Below, piece after piece: positions 30,862 to 39,925 of a stretch of 49,693 nt of DNA. Both the position numbers and the translations under genes were made by a program. The notes beneath the pieces were generated by a model. That model saw only the letters and a list, made by a program, of their open reading frames with translations, was not told the origin of the DNA and did no database searches. Source of the stretch: Ignavibacteriales bacterium (GTDB lineage: Bacteria > Bacteroidota > Ignavibacteria > UBA10030). The DNA lies in NCBI GenBank assembly GCA_026390585.1, contig JAPLFP010000221.1, positions 1 to 49,693 on the forward strand, given 5' to 3'. Positions within the stretch are counted from its first letter, which is position 1, and every line of letters starts with the position of its first letter.

Positions 30862-33214
30862 GCACAAAATCATCGGCAAGTCCGAACGCCGCGTTGATGC
30901 CTGGGGAAAGGTAACCGGGAGGGCGAAGTTCGCTGAGGACTATACCGTTGGACATCAATTGTGGGGAATGGTGCTTCGCGCGAAGTTTCCGCATGCCAAA
31001 ATCCTCTCCGTTGATATCTCGCAGGCCGCAAGCCTTCCCGGTGTGGAGGCTGTTCTGACAGCGAAGGATATCCCTGGCAGCAAGACATTCGGAATCGTGT
31101 TAAAAAACCAGGCGATCCTGGCTGAAGATCGCGTTCGCTATCTCGGTGATGGTGTCGCGCTTGTTGCAGCAGCATCGAAGGAAATCGCTGAACGGGCAAT
31201 CTCCCTCATCGTTGTTGAGTACGAACCGCTCCCGGTGGTATCCGATCCGGAAGAGGCGATGAAGCCCGGGGCACTGGTCATTCATGACGAAAAGAATGAA
31301 TTTGTCCACCACAAGGTCCGCAAAGGAGATATTGAGAAAGGATTCGCGGAAGCGGACTTCGTCATTGAACGGAGATTCAAGACGCAGTTCATCGAGCATT
31401 CCTACATCGAGCCTGAATGTGTGGTTGCTGAGCTGGCAGAGCAAGGGGGCGTGAAGATCACAGGCTCGGTGCAGAACCTTTTCTCCAGCCGCCGATCGGT
31501 CGCAGATGCGTTGAAGATCTCTTTGAATCGTGTGCAAATCATACAGGCGACACTCGGTGGCTCGTTCGGCGGCAAAGATGAAGTGATGACATCGATGTGC
31601 TGCCGGGCTGCTCTTCTCGCGATGAAAACCGGCAAGCCTGTCAAGATGGTGAACACGCGCGAAGAATCAATGCTGGAGAGCTACAAACGACATCCCTACG
31701 TGATGTACTACAAATGGGGAGCCAGGAAGGACGGCACAATCACAGCGATGGAAATCCGCTGTATTGCTGACGGCGGCGCATATTCCTCAATGAGTCCCTT
31801 CGTAACATGGCGGTCGGTGGTCCAGGCGACCGGTCCCTACTATTGTGAAAACGTCAAGACCGATGTCTATGCGGCCTATACGAACAACAACTATACCGGC
31901 GCGATGAGGGGATTCGGTTCTCCGCAAGTCAACTTTGCCATCGAATCGATGATGGACGAACTTGCGGAACACGTCGGTATGACGCCGCTGGAAATCCGTC
32001 TGAAGAACGGCTTCGAGAACTACGCCGTCACTGCAACAGGGCAAAAGCTGAATCATACGGTGAGCCTGAAACAAGTATTGAGGGAGGCAGCACAGGCGAT
32101 TGACTTTGACAGGAAGTGGAGAGAGTACCGTGGCGTGAAAGAAGGGGAGAAGAAGCGAGGTGTTGGCATCGCCTGCAGTTATCGGGGAGTCTCTCTCGGT
32201 GCGGAAGGCACTGATGCTGCCGAGACCATCGTCTCGGTTCAAACTGATGGAAGCGTCATTGTCTCCTCCGGTGTGACGGATATGGGGCAGGGAGCGCAAA
32301 CGCAAATGTCACAGATCGCGGCCGAAGTGCTGGGCATTTCTATGGATCGGATCCAGTTCCTGAATACCAACACGAGCCGTGTCGCCGACTCCGGACCGAC
32401 GGTTGCCTCACGCGGAACAATCATGGGAGGATCCGCCGCCAAGAATGCTGCAGAGAAAGTGCGGGCAACGTTGCTCGAAGTTGGTGCTGAGATGACAGGC
32501 GTTGAAATAATCGCTCTCGATCTGGCAGACAACTATCTGATTAGGAAGAATTCCATGGAGCGGCTCGCCTCGTTCGGTGAGCTCACAACCGCGTGCTTCA
32601 ACAAAGGCAAGCCGATGATCGGTCTTGGGTGGCACAAGTCGCCACCGACTTCATGGCATGAAGAAGAAGGTACAGGGGAAGCGTATTTCACATTTGTCTA
32701 TGGTGCAAACGCAGCCGAAGTCGAGGTGGATACCGGCACTGGCAAAGTGGATGTGGTCGACTTTGTCTCCGTCCATGATGTTGGCAAAGCCATCAATCGT
32801 GGAATGGTCATTGGCCAGATGTGCGGAGGTGTGGCGATGGGGCTCGGCTATGGGCTGCTGGAGGATTTTGAAATCGAAGATGCCATTCCGAAACAATTGA
32901 ACTTCGACGAGTACCTGATTCCCACTTCGATGGATGTTCCTCGCATTAAGACGATCATCGTTGAGAACGAAGATCCTGCAGGACCGTTCGGGGCGAAGTC
33001 GGTCGGTGAACCTACGAATGAACTCGCAGCGCCGGCAATTGTCAACGCCATTTTCAATGCAACGGGAAAACGGATCTACGAGATCCCCGCGACCCTTGAG
33101 CGTGTGTTGCTTGGACATAAGCTTTCGCGGTCCGGGAAACGCGGTTCGGAACAAAAGAATTCGCTCGATTCGATGATGGTGGAGTCGTGCAAAAACCGGG
33201 GGGAGAAAGGATGA
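30851..33214 (+). CDS. Molybdenum hydroxylase large subunit (XdhD/XDH-like)
   Basis: 787 residues, full length. Family motifs: RVDAWGKVTGRAKFAED, GDGVALVAA, LGGSFGGKDE (D243), AMRGFGSPQVNF, MGQGAQTQMSQIA, and the C-terminal AKSVGEPTNE with E720 as the catalytic glutamate. Position 243 is Asp where xanthine dehydrogenases have Glu, which may change the substrate accepted. With the FAD subunit and the [2Fe-2S] subunit that follow, it forms a complete three-subunit hydroxylase. In E. coli the corresponding enzyme of the purine cluster is XdhD. Stop TGA overlaps the ATG of the next gene. Confidence 0.9.
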   Translation: MADKHKIIGKSERRVDAWGKVTGRAKFAEDYTVGHQLWGMVLRAKFPHAKILSVDISQAASLPGVEAVLTAKDIPGSKTFGIVLKNQAILAEDRVRYLGDGVALVAAASKEIAERAISLIVVEYEPLPVVSDPEEAMKPGALVIHDEKNEFVHHKVRKGDIEKGFAEADFVIERRFKTQFIEHSYIEPECVVAELAEQGGVKITGSVQNLFSSRRSVADALKISLNRVQIIQATLGGSFGGKDEVMTSMCCRAALLAMKTGKPVKMVNTREESMLESYKRHPYVMYYKWGARKDGTITAMEIRCIADGGAYSSMSPFVTWRSVVQATGPYYCENVKTDVYAAYTNNNYTGAMRGFGSPQVNFAIESMMDELAEHVGMTPLEIRLKNGFENYAVTATGQKLNHTVSLKQVLREAAQAIDFDRKWREYRGVKEGEKKRGVGIACSYRGVSLGAEGTDAAETIVSVQTDGSVIVSSGVTDMGQGAQTQMSQIAAEVLGISMDRIQFLNTNTSRVADSGPTVASRGTIMGGSAAKNAAEKVRATLLEVGAEMTGVEIIALDLADNYLIRKNSMERLASFGELTTACFNKGKPMIGLGWHKSPPTSWHEEEGTGEAYFTFVYGANAAEVEVDTGTGKVDVVDFVSVHDVGKAINRGMVIGQMCGGVAMGLGYGLLEDFEIEDAIPKQLNFDEYLIPTSMDVPRIKTIIVENEDPAGPFGAKSVGEPTNELAAPAIVNAIFNATGKRIYEIPATLERVLLGHKLSRSGKRGSEQKNSLDSMMVESCKNRGEKG

Positions 33215-34065
33215 AGCCGTTCGAATATCATTCCCCGCGTTCCCTGCCGGAGGCATGCGCGTTACTCGCGGAAATCGGCGCTGATGCCAGGATTCTGGCC
33301 GGGGGAACTGATGTGCTTGTGGAGATGCGTAAGCCAGGTTCATCCTCCTCGAAAGCCGTCGTCGACATCACCCGGATCTCATCACTCAAAGGCATAGAAG
33401 AATCTGGGGATGAGATCGTCATTCGACCGCTCACGACTCATGCAGAAATTCTCCGTTCGAAGATTGTGGAACAGTATGCCCCGTTGCTGAAGTCTGCTGT
33501 TGCGGGTATTGGGTCGCCCCAGATTCGCAATCGAGGTACCGTCGGTGGAAATATCATGAATGCGGCAGCGTGCGCGGATACTGTCCCTCCTCTCATCGCT
33601 CTGAATGCGAAGATTAAGCTCCTTTCATCAAGAGGCGATCGAACAGTGGAGTTGTCCGAATTCTTCCTCAAGCCATATGCGACCGTTGCACAACGGGATG
33701 AGATCCTCGTTGAGATTCGGTTTCCGAAACTCCCCAGCAGCGCACGAAGCTCGTTCATAAAGCTCGGACGGCGAAATGCGCTGTCGATCGCCCGGCTGAG
33801 CGTAGCGGCAATCATGGTAAAAACAGAAGCCGGAGTGGTCAATGATGCGCGCATCGTGACCGGTGCCGCATTTCCAAAGTGGCAGAGAGTCCCCGAAGCG
33901 GAACATGTTCTCCTTGGACAAAAACCATCGCGCACATTGTTTGATGAAGCAGGAAATAAAGTCTCGGAGGCCTTAATATCATTCACAGGCAGGCGCTGGT
34001 CAACAGAATACAAGGAGCCAGTCATTGCTGTGCTAGTACGCCGGGCACTTGAAGCATGTAAGTAG
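33211..34065 (+). CDS. ygfM: Molybdenum hydroxylase FAD-binding subunit
   Basis: 284 residues. FAD-binding motifs: ILAGGTDVLVEMRK near 26 and QIRNRGTVGGNIMNAAACAD near 103, then the C-terminal flavoprotein domain (KLGRRNALSIARLSVAAIM). It passes electrons from the Fe-S subunit to the final acceptor. The ATG at 33211 follows GGGAGAAAGG and overlaps the stop of the large subunit (ATGA); an upstream in-frame ATG at 33187 lies inside that gene and is not preferred. YgfM is the counterpart in the E. coli cluster. Confidence 0.9.
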   Translation: MKPFEYHSPRSLPEACALLAEIGADARILAGGTDVLVEMRKPGSSSSKAVVDITRISSLKGIEESGDEIVIRPLTTHAEILRSKIVEQYAPLLKSAVAGIGSPQIRNRGTVGGNIMNAAACADTVPPLIALNAKIKLLSSRGDRTVELSEFFLKPYATVAQRDEILVEIRFPKLPSSARSSFIKLGRRNALSIARLSVAAIMVKTEAGVVNDARIVTGAAFPKWQRVPEAEHVLLGQKPSRTLFDEAGNKVSEALISFTGRRWSTEYKEPVIAVLVRRALEACK

Positions 34066-34073
34066 AAAACGGG

Positions 34074-34565
34074 ATGCAATTCATGAAAAGTGTTTTCATC
34101 AGGACAACGATCAACGGCAAAACGTACGAGCTTGATGTTCGTCCGAACATGACGCTCCTGGACTTCTTGCGAGACGAGCTGGGATTGACCGGCACGAAGC
34201 GAGGATGTGAAGTGGGCGAATGTGGAGCATGCACTGTTTTGATGAATGGACAAGCCGTGAATTCCTGCCTCATCCTTGTCCCCCAGATTGATGGCCAGGA
34301 GATCCTCACCGTCGAGGGGCTCGCAGAAGGGGAGAAGCTTCATCCGCTTCAGGAGTCGTTTCTGGACCATGATGCTGTTCACTGTGGTTTTTGCACTCCC
34401 GGCATGTTGATGAGCGCAAAAGACTTACTCGATCATACCCCAAGTCCTTCAGAGGAGGAAACCCGTGCAGCAATTTCCGGCAACCTCTGTCGATGCAGCG
34501 GCTATCAGCAGATCGTTGATGCGATTCGGGAGACGGAAGACGTGAGAAGTCAAAAGTCAAAATGA
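34074..34565 (+). CDS. Molybdenum hydroxylase [2Fe-2S] subunit
   Basis: 163 residues. It carries two [2Fe-2S] clusters with the usual cysteines: GCEVGECGACTVL...NSC and CGFCTPG...NLCRCSGY. It completes the three-subunit molybdenum hydroxylase with the two genes before it. The ATG at 34074 or the one three codons later may be used. The last codons (RSQKSK) are already drawn from the AT-rich repeat tract that follows, so the natural C-terminus may have been replaced by repeat sequence. Confidence 0.9.
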   Translation: MQFMKSVFIRTTINGKTYELDVRPNMTLLDFLRDELGLTGTKRGCEVGECGACTVLMNGQAVNSCLILVPQIDGQEILTVEGLAEGEKLHPLQESFLDHDAVHCGFCTPGMLMSAKDLLDHTPSPSEEETRAAISGNLCRCSGYQQIVDAIRETEDVRSQKSK

Positions 34566-34655
34566 AAAATGAAAAAGGAAAACGTAGGACGACGACCGCA
34601 AATCCCAAATCGGAAATCAAAAATCGCCAATCGCCAATTGCAAATTGACAATCAC
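34551..34655. repeat. Repeat tract running into the end of the [2Fe-2S] gene
   Basis: Words such as AAGTCAAAA, AAATCCCAAATCGG, AAATCAAAAATCGCC, AATCGCCAATTGC run from the last codons of the [2Fe-2S] gene to the leader of the preT-like gene. It would be read as an N-terminal extension of the next protein if an upstream ATG were used. Confidence 0.6.
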
Positions 34656-34664
34656 ACTCCCCTC

Positions 34665-35915
34665 ATGAATTCCCGACAAGCCAAGATTGAATCAGAGCGT
34701 TGTCTGCAGTGTTTCGACGCTCCCTGCATGACGGCATGCCCGACGCATATCGATGTCCCGAAATTCATCTCGATGATCAGAACGAACAACGTCATCGGGG
34801 CCGCAGAAGTGGTCAAGGTCTCCAATGCGTTGGCGAACACGTGCGGCAAGATTTGCCCCGAAGAGGTCTTTTGTCAATCGGTGTGCACCCGAGGCAAACA
34901 AGACTCACCGATTCAGATTCGCGAATTGCATTTCTTCGCAACACAGCGGGAAGTGAAGAGAGGTTTTTCGGCGACAAGGAGATTTCCTGCGTCGGACAAG
35001 AAAATCGCGGTTATCGGTTCTGGTCCGGCCGGGCTTGGTTGTGCATTCGAGCTGACGAAACTCGGACATCAAGTCGACGTCTATGATGCTCACAAGCCGG
35101 GAGGAGTGCCCCGAAAGAGCATTCCGTCATTTCGGCTCGCAGGTCGTGAGTTGGAGTCGGATACAAAATTCCTCTCCACGTTCTTTAAAGTGAAGAAACA
35201 GGTCGTCGACTCAAGAACATTTCAACGAATCCAACGTGAGCATGACGCTACATTTCTGGCAGTTGGTCTTGGCCGGGATCGAATGCTCGGAGTCGCTGGT
35301 GAGAAGTTGAAGGGCGTACTTCCTGTTCTACAATTTCTCGAGAAGGCCAAGATTGCTCCATCGAAGATGAAGGTAGGCAAGAAGGTTGTTATCGTGGGTG
35401 GCGGCAACGTCTCGCTGGATGCGGCGGCGACGGCAAAGCGACTCGGCGCCGAAAGCGTGGTGCTCATTTATCGCCGGAGTGAAAAAGAGATGCGCGTGTG
35501 GAAAGGGGAACTTGCCGAAGCGAGAAGGCAGGGGGTGGAGATTCGGTTCCTCATCAATCCGGTCAGCGTCATAGGAAAAAGCAAGGTTGCTGGGATTAAG
35601 TGCAGGCGAACGCGATTAAGCAAACAGAAAGACAAGACCGGACGACTGATCCCTGTTGAAATAAAGGGCTCTGACTTCATACTCGACGCAGATACCGTCG
35701 TTATCGCCATCGGCCAAACGATTGAAGCAAACTGGCTGGGAGACCTCGACCGAAAGGGCGGAGGGTATGTAAAAGTGCGCGAGGACTTTCAGACTTCTGT
35801 CCCTGGAGTTTTTGCCGGAGGGGATATGATTGCCGGAGAAGGCACGATTGTGCAGTCCGTGTCGCAGGGTAAGTATGCCGCACGAGCCATCCACGAATAC
35901 TTGTCAGCGAAGTGA
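34665..35915 (+). CDS. preT: PreT-like FAD/NAD(P) oxidoreductase (glutamate-synthase small-subunit type)
   Basis: 416 residues. The N-terminal double [4Fe-4S] domain of this family is present (RCLQCFDAPCMTACPTHIDVPKF, TCGKICPEEVFCQSVC). It is followed by the FAD-binding GSGPAGLGCAFEL near 122, the NAD(P)-binding VGGGNVSLDAAATAKRLG near 245, and the C-terminal FAD loop VFAGGDMIAGEGTIVQS. It is the electron-input subunit of dihydropyrimidine dehydrogenase-type reductases. The ATG at 34665 (MNSRQAKIESERC) is chosen; the longer frame only adds translated repeat. Gene order with PreA indicates one enzyme that reduces or oxidises a pyrimidine- or purine-type ring. E. coli uses the related YgfK in its cluster. 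Confidence 0.88.
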   Translation: MNSRQAKIESERCLQCFDAPCMTACPTHIDVPKFISMIRTNNVIGAAEVVKVSNALANTCGKICPEEVFCQSVCTRGKQDSPIQIRELHFFATQREVKRGFSATRRFPASDKKIAVIGSGPAGLGCAFELTKLGHQVDVYDAHKPGGVPRKSIPSFRLAGRELESDTKFLSTFFKVKKQVVDSRTFQRIQREHDATFLAVGLGRDRMLGVAGEKLKGVLPVLQFLEKAKIAPSKMKVGKKVVIVGGGNVSLDAAATAKRLGAESVVLIYRRSEKEMRVWKGELAEARRQGVEIRFLINPVSVIGKSKVAGIKCRRTRLSKQKDKTGRLIPVEIKGSDFILDADTVVIAIGQTIEANWLGDLDRKGGGYVKVREDFQTSVPGVFAGGDMIAGEGTIVQSVSQGKYAARAIHEYLSAK

Positions 35916-35925
35916 AGGGTGTCTT

Positions 35926-37158
35926 ATGGAATATCAGAAGCTCAAGGAAATAGAAATCTATCCGCTGCGCGATTTGTCGTACGACTTTCTGGGAATCCAT
36001 TTCGAGAATCCCTTCATCCTTGCAGCAGCGCCTTCGACGGACAATCTTGACATGGTGCGCCGGGCATTCGAGATGGGTTGGGCCGGAGCGATCTTGAAAA
36101 CGACGTCTGTGGAAGGGAACCGCGTGGATCTGGCGTATCCGATGATGTCGACGTTCGACCACGAAGGGCGAAAACTGTTCGGCATGGGGAACATCGATCT
36201 GATCTCCGAGCGTCACATCGACAAGGTTGAGCATGACGTCAAGGCTCTTAAAAGAGAGTTTCCGGAAAAAATGGTTGCTGCCAGCATCATGGCCGGGCGG
36301 AAAGAAGATTGGCAGTCCCTCGTCGAACGGCTTGAAAAGGCTGGTGCAGATCTGATTGAATGCAGCTTCTCCTGTCCTCAGGGAAATATCGGCGAAGATC
36401 CGGGAAAAATGCTTGCGCAAAGCCTGACTGCCACCGAACTCACAGCGCGATGGGTCAAAGAGGCCACGAAGAAGATTCCGGTCTCCATCAAGATCACTCC
36501 TCATGTCACCGATATCGTCGAGGTGGCGAGAGCTGTGAAGAGGAGCGGGTGCGATGCACTCACGGCATCGAACTCAATCCAGGCTTTGATGGGCATCGAT
36601 ATTCGTTCCTTCTCACCGTATCCAAGCCTGGGCGGGAAGTCTACATACAGCGGCATGACCGGTCCGGCGATCAAGCCGATCACCCTTCGGACGATAGCAG
36701 AAATTGCCCGCAATGTAGATATCCCGATTCTTGGCACGGGCGGAGCATCGACGTGGAGCGATGCCGTTGAGTTCATGGCGGTTGGAGCGGGTGTCGTTGA
36801 ATTTTGCACGGTCGTCATGCACTATGGCTTCCGTGTGATCGACGACTTGAAGAGCGGAATGTCGCACTATCTCGACGAGATGGGCTTTCCCTCGCCTGCA
36901 GTTCTGGTGGGCAAAGCGCTTCCCAATATCGTGATGCATGATGATCTGCCCCGGAAGAAAATGCGGAGCCATATCAACGAGAAGCTCTGTATCGGTTGCG
37001 ACCTGTGTTATGTCGCCTGCAGAGACGGCGGACATAGCGCGATCGATCAGCAGTCGAGTCGGGTGCCGCACGTTGAATGGGAACGCTGTGTTGGCTGTGG
37101 TCTCTGTCAGCACGTGTGCCCGGTCGAGAATTGTGTCGAAATGCATATCATGGCCTAA
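35926..37158 (+). CDS. preA: PreA-like dihydropyrimidine dehydrogenase catalytic subunit
   Basis: 411 residues. A FMN-binding dihydroorotate-dehydrogenase-like barrel (LSYDFLGIHFENPFILAAAPSTDN, LIECSFSCPQGN, SIKITPHVTDI, TASNSIQALMGID, ILGTGGASTWSDAVEFMAVGAGVV) is followed by a C-terminal ferredoxin domain with two [4Fe-4S] motifs (CIGCDLCYVAC and CVGCGLCQHVC). It reduces the C5-C6 double bond of pyrimidines or a similar bond in a purine intermediate, using electrons delivered by PreT. The ATG at 35926 lies 10 bases after the preT stop. Its product would be a substrate for the hydantoinase at the start of the cluster. Confidence 0.9.
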   Translation: MEYQKLKEIEIYPLRDLSYDFLGIHFENPFILAAAPSTDNLDMVRRAFEMGWAGAILKTTSVEGNRVDLAYPMMSTFDHEGRKLFGMGNIDLISERHIDKVEHDVKALKREFPEKMVAASIMAGRKEDWQSLVERLEKAGADLIECSFSCPQGNIGEDPGKMLAQSLTATELTARWVKEATKKIPVSIKITPHVTDIVEVARAVKRSGCDALTASNSIQALMGIDIRSFSPYPSLGGKSTYSGMTGPAIKPITLRTIAEIARNVDIPILGTGGASTWSDAVEFMAVGAGVVEFCTVVMHYGFRVIDDLKSGMSHYLDEMGFPSPAVLVGKALPNIVMHDDLPRKKMRSHINEKLCIGCDLCYVACRDGGHSAIDQQSSRVPHVEWERCVGCGLCQHVCPVENCVEMHIMA

Positions 37159-37194
37159 AGAATCCCTCCAGAAAGATCTGACTACGGGAAAAAG

Positions 37195-38382
37195 ATGACA
37201 CAAAAACAACTTCAATCGAAAATCAAGGAGCTGAAGAAGCTCAAGCTCGGCATGTTCAACAAGGATTTCCTCCTCACGTGGGAACGCAGCGACGACGAAC
37301 TCAAGGGAGTGCTCCTTGTCGCTGAGCTTTTCAAGGAAATGCACAAAGCTGGTATTTCATTTCGGACATTCGACACGGGGCTCGCCATATCGATCTTCCG
37401 CGACAAGTCGACACGAACCCGCTTCAGCTTTGCTTCCGCAGTGAACGCATTGGGATTGGGATTGTCGGAACTCGACGAGGAGAAGTCACAGATTGCCCAT
37501 GGCGAAACGGTTCGTGAAACTGCCAACATGATCTCCTTTCTTGCGGAAACAATTGGAATTCGCGATGATATGTTCCTTGGAGAAGGAAACAAGTACATGC
37601 GGGAGGTGGGAGCTGCGGTGCAGGAAGGATTCGAGAAGGGGGTGCTCCACCGCCGGCCGAGCGTGGTGAATCTTCAATGCGACATCGATCATCCGACTCA
37701 ATCACTTGCTGATCTGATGCAATTGAGATCCTACTTCGGCTCGCTCAAGGAATTGCGCGGCAAGAAGATCGCGATGACGTGGGCCTATTCTCCCAGTTAT
37801 GGAAAACCGTTGTCGGTGCCGCAAGGGATTATCGGCTTGATGACGCGATTTGGCATGCATGTGTCACTCGCCTCTCCAAAAGGTTACGATTTGATTCCCG
37901 ACGTGATCAAGGTGGCGAAGGACAATGCCAGCCAACAGAGAGGATCATTCAAGATCGTTGAGAGCATGGAGGAGGCGTTTGAGAACGCGGATGTTGTGTA
38001 TCCCAAATCCTGGGCGCCATTTCAGGTCATGCAGCGTCGGACGGAATTACTCATGAAGAGCGACAAACCTGGACTTGTGGAGCTCGAGAAGGAGTGCCTC
38101 GCCAATAATGCACGGTACAAGGACTGGGAATGTGATGAACGAAAGATGAAGCTTACGAAGAAGGGAAGCGCCCTCTACATGCACTGTCTGCCGGCTGACA
38201 TCTCCGGCGTGAGTTGCGTGCAGGGAGAAGTGTCCAAAAATGTTTTCGAGAAATACAGGCTGGCAACGTACGCCGAAGCTAGCTTTAAGCCGTTTGTCAT
38301 CGCAGCAATTATCTTTCTCACGCGGATCGAGAAGCCTCTTGATCAATTAGGAAAGCTCTTAAAAAAGAAGAGCCACAGATGA
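37195..38382 (+). CDS. ygeW: YgeW-type carbamoyltransferase
   Basis: 395 residues, the length of YgeW. The carbamoyl-phosphate site STRTR (residues 72-76) is intact, as is the later MHCLPADISG motif. Compared with ornithine carbamoyltransferases it has the long insert region typical of the YgeW/UTC group (QRRTELLMKS..., YKDWECDERKM). In a catabolic setting it probably runs backwards, splitting a carbamoylated intermediate with phosphate to give carbamoyl phosphate for ATP. True substrate is unknown. Confidence 0.88.
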   Translation: MTQKQLQSKIKELKKLKLGMFNKDFLLTWERSDDELKGVLLVAELFKEMHKAGISFRTFDTGLAISIFRDKSTRTRFSFASAVNALGLGLSELDEEKSQIAHGETVRETANMISFLAETIGIRDDMFLGEGNKYMREVGAAVQEGFEKGVLHRRPSVVNLQCDIDHPTQSLADLMQLRSYFGSLKELRGKKIAMTWAYSPSYGKPLSVPQGIIGLMTRFGMHVSLASPKGYDLIPDVIKVAKDNASQQRGSFKIVESMEEAFENADVVYPKSWAPFQVMQRRTELLMKSDKPGLVELEKECLANNARYKDWECDERKMKLTKKGSALYMHCLPADISGVSCVQGEVSKNVFEKYRLATYAEASFKPFVIAAIIFLTRIEKPLDQLGKLLKKKSHR

Positions 38383-38455
38383 CATGGATGTGACGGATGA
38401 TGAATCCGTGACAATCCGTGCTTTTTCCGTGTAATCCGTGGTTAATCCACCAGGA
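38383..38455. repeat. ATCCGTG-type intergenic repeat tract
   Basis: GACGGATGATGAATCCGTGAC, AATCCGTGC, TTTTTCCGTGTAATCCGTGG, TTAATCCACC: a tract of imperfect AATCCGTG words ending just before the PLP-enzyme leader. It is a different family from the TTTCGAATTT tracts. Confidence 0.55.
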
Positions 38456-38461
38456 AGTAAC

Positions 38462-39913
38462 ATGTCAAAGCTGATCAAACAACTCTCTCCGGACGTCATC
38501 AAGAGAACCGCACAGCGGTGCAAAGAGCGCGGTGTCATCATACCGACATTTGCGCAGATGAAGGATCCGAACCTCGTCCCGGCTTCCGTGAAGTCCAAAC
38601 TCAAAAACATCGGACTTTGGGATGTGAATCCTCTGAATCTCTTTCGTATCACCTGGAAGAACGACACAACGACCGGATTGTTCGGTGGGGTGAATTATCT
38701 CGAGATCCCTTCCCGGGTGACGGGCGTCAAAGCACGAATCGTCGGACTCATCGGCAAGTACTTCCCCACGGGAGCGCACAAAGTGGGTGCGGCATTCGGC
38801 TGCTTAGTGCCGAGGCTTGTCAGCGGAGAGTTCGATCCATCGCGTCACAAAGCAGTCTGGCCTTCGACGGGCAATTTTTGCCGTGGAGGAGCCTTCGATT
38901 GCGCACTTCTCGGGTGCACCCCGGTCGCGATCCTGCCGGAGGACATGTCGAAAGAACGGTTCGAATGGCTTCGGGAAATTGGCGCTGAGGTGATCGCCAC
39001 GCCCGGCTGCGAGTCGAACGTGAAGGAAATCTACGATAAATGCTGGGAACTCAAGAAGGATCCCGTCAATATCATTTTCAATCAGTTCGAGGAATTCGGG
39101 AATCCCATCTGGCACTACAATGTGACGGGACCTGCCATTGAAGAAGTCTTCACGCGTCTCGCTTCAAAGAACGCTCGCGCTGCTGCATATGTCTCCGCCA
39201 CAGGATCTGCCGGCACGATAGCGGCAGGAGACTATCTCAAGAAGCAGTATCCCCATTTGAAGATCATTGCAAGCGAAGCTCTTCAGTGTCCGACCCTCTG
39301 GATGAACGGTTTCGGCGGACATCGCATCGAGGGCATTGGTGACAAACATGTCCCCTGGGTTCACGATGCCCGCAACACTGATGCGGTCGCCGCGATCGAC
39401 GATGAAGATTGCATGCGCGTGCTTCGCCTCTTCAACGAAGCTGATGGGAAGAGCTATCTCGCTTCGCTTGGTATTCCACCGGCAGAGGTCGAGCGACTAT
39501 CGTTGTTGGGTATTTCCGGTGTCGGTAACTTACTCGCCGCAATGAAGACTGCGAAGTACTTTGAACTGACCGAAGACGATGTCGTGTTCACGATCTTCAC
39601 CGACTCGGTTGATCTCTATCGTTCACGGATCGAAGAACTGCGCAAGGAACGCGGTGCTTATTCCACCATCGAAGCAGCGAAGGACCATGCCGGTCCACTG
39701 GCGCATCAATCGATCGATTTCTTCAAGGAGTTGAGCTACTACGAACGGAAAGCGATCCACAATCTGAAGTACTTCACGTGGGTGGAACAGCAGGGAAGAA
39801 CCTCCGAAGAGTTGAACGCTCAATGGGATCCCGAGTACTGGCGCAGCCTGTTCGAAGACGAAGTAGGGTACTTTGACAAACTGATTGCCGATTTCAACAC
39901 GCTGGCAAGTTGA
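38462..39913 (+). CDS. Fold-type II PLP-dependent enzyme (threonine dehydratase/diaminopropionate ammonia-lyase-like)
   Basis: 483 residues of the tryptophan-synthase-beta superfamily. The PLP lysine is K107 in TGAHKVGAAFG; a glycine-rich phosphate loop occurs later (SATGSAGTIAAGDYLK). It is about 85 residues longer than YgeX, the diaminopropionate ammonia-lyase that occupies this position (between ygeW and ygeY) in E. coli, and is not recognisably close to it. By position it may carry out the same step, splitting 2,3-diaminopropionate or a related amino acid to an oxo-acid and ammonia. That is inference from context. ATG at 38462 is chosen over an upstream in-frame ATG in the repeat tract. 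Confidence 0.82.
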   Translation: MSKLIKQLSPDVIKRTAQRCKERGVIIPTFAQMKDPNLVPASVKSKLKNIGLWDVNPLNLFRITWKNDTTTGLFGGVNYLEIPSRVTGVKARIVGLIGKYFPTGAHKVGAAFGCLVPRLVSGEFDPSRHKAVWPSTGNFCRGGAFDCALLGCTPVAILPEDMSKERFEWLREIGAEVIATPGCESNVKEIYDKCWELKKDPVNIIFNQFEEFGNPIWHYNVTGPAIEEVFTRLASKNARAAAYVSATGSAGTIAAGDYLKKQYPHLKIIASEALQCPTLWMNGFGGHRIEGIGDKHVPWVHDARNTDAVAAIDDEDCMRVLRLFNEADGKSYLASLGIPPAEVERLSLLGISGVGNLLAAMKTAKYFELTEDDVVFTIFTDSVDLYRSRIEELRKERGAYSTIEAAKDHAGPLAHQSIDFFKELSYYERKAIHNLKYFTWVEQQGRTSEELNAQWDPEYWRSLFEDEVGYFDKLIADFNTLAS

Positions 39914-39925
39914 GGAATAAGAGCA

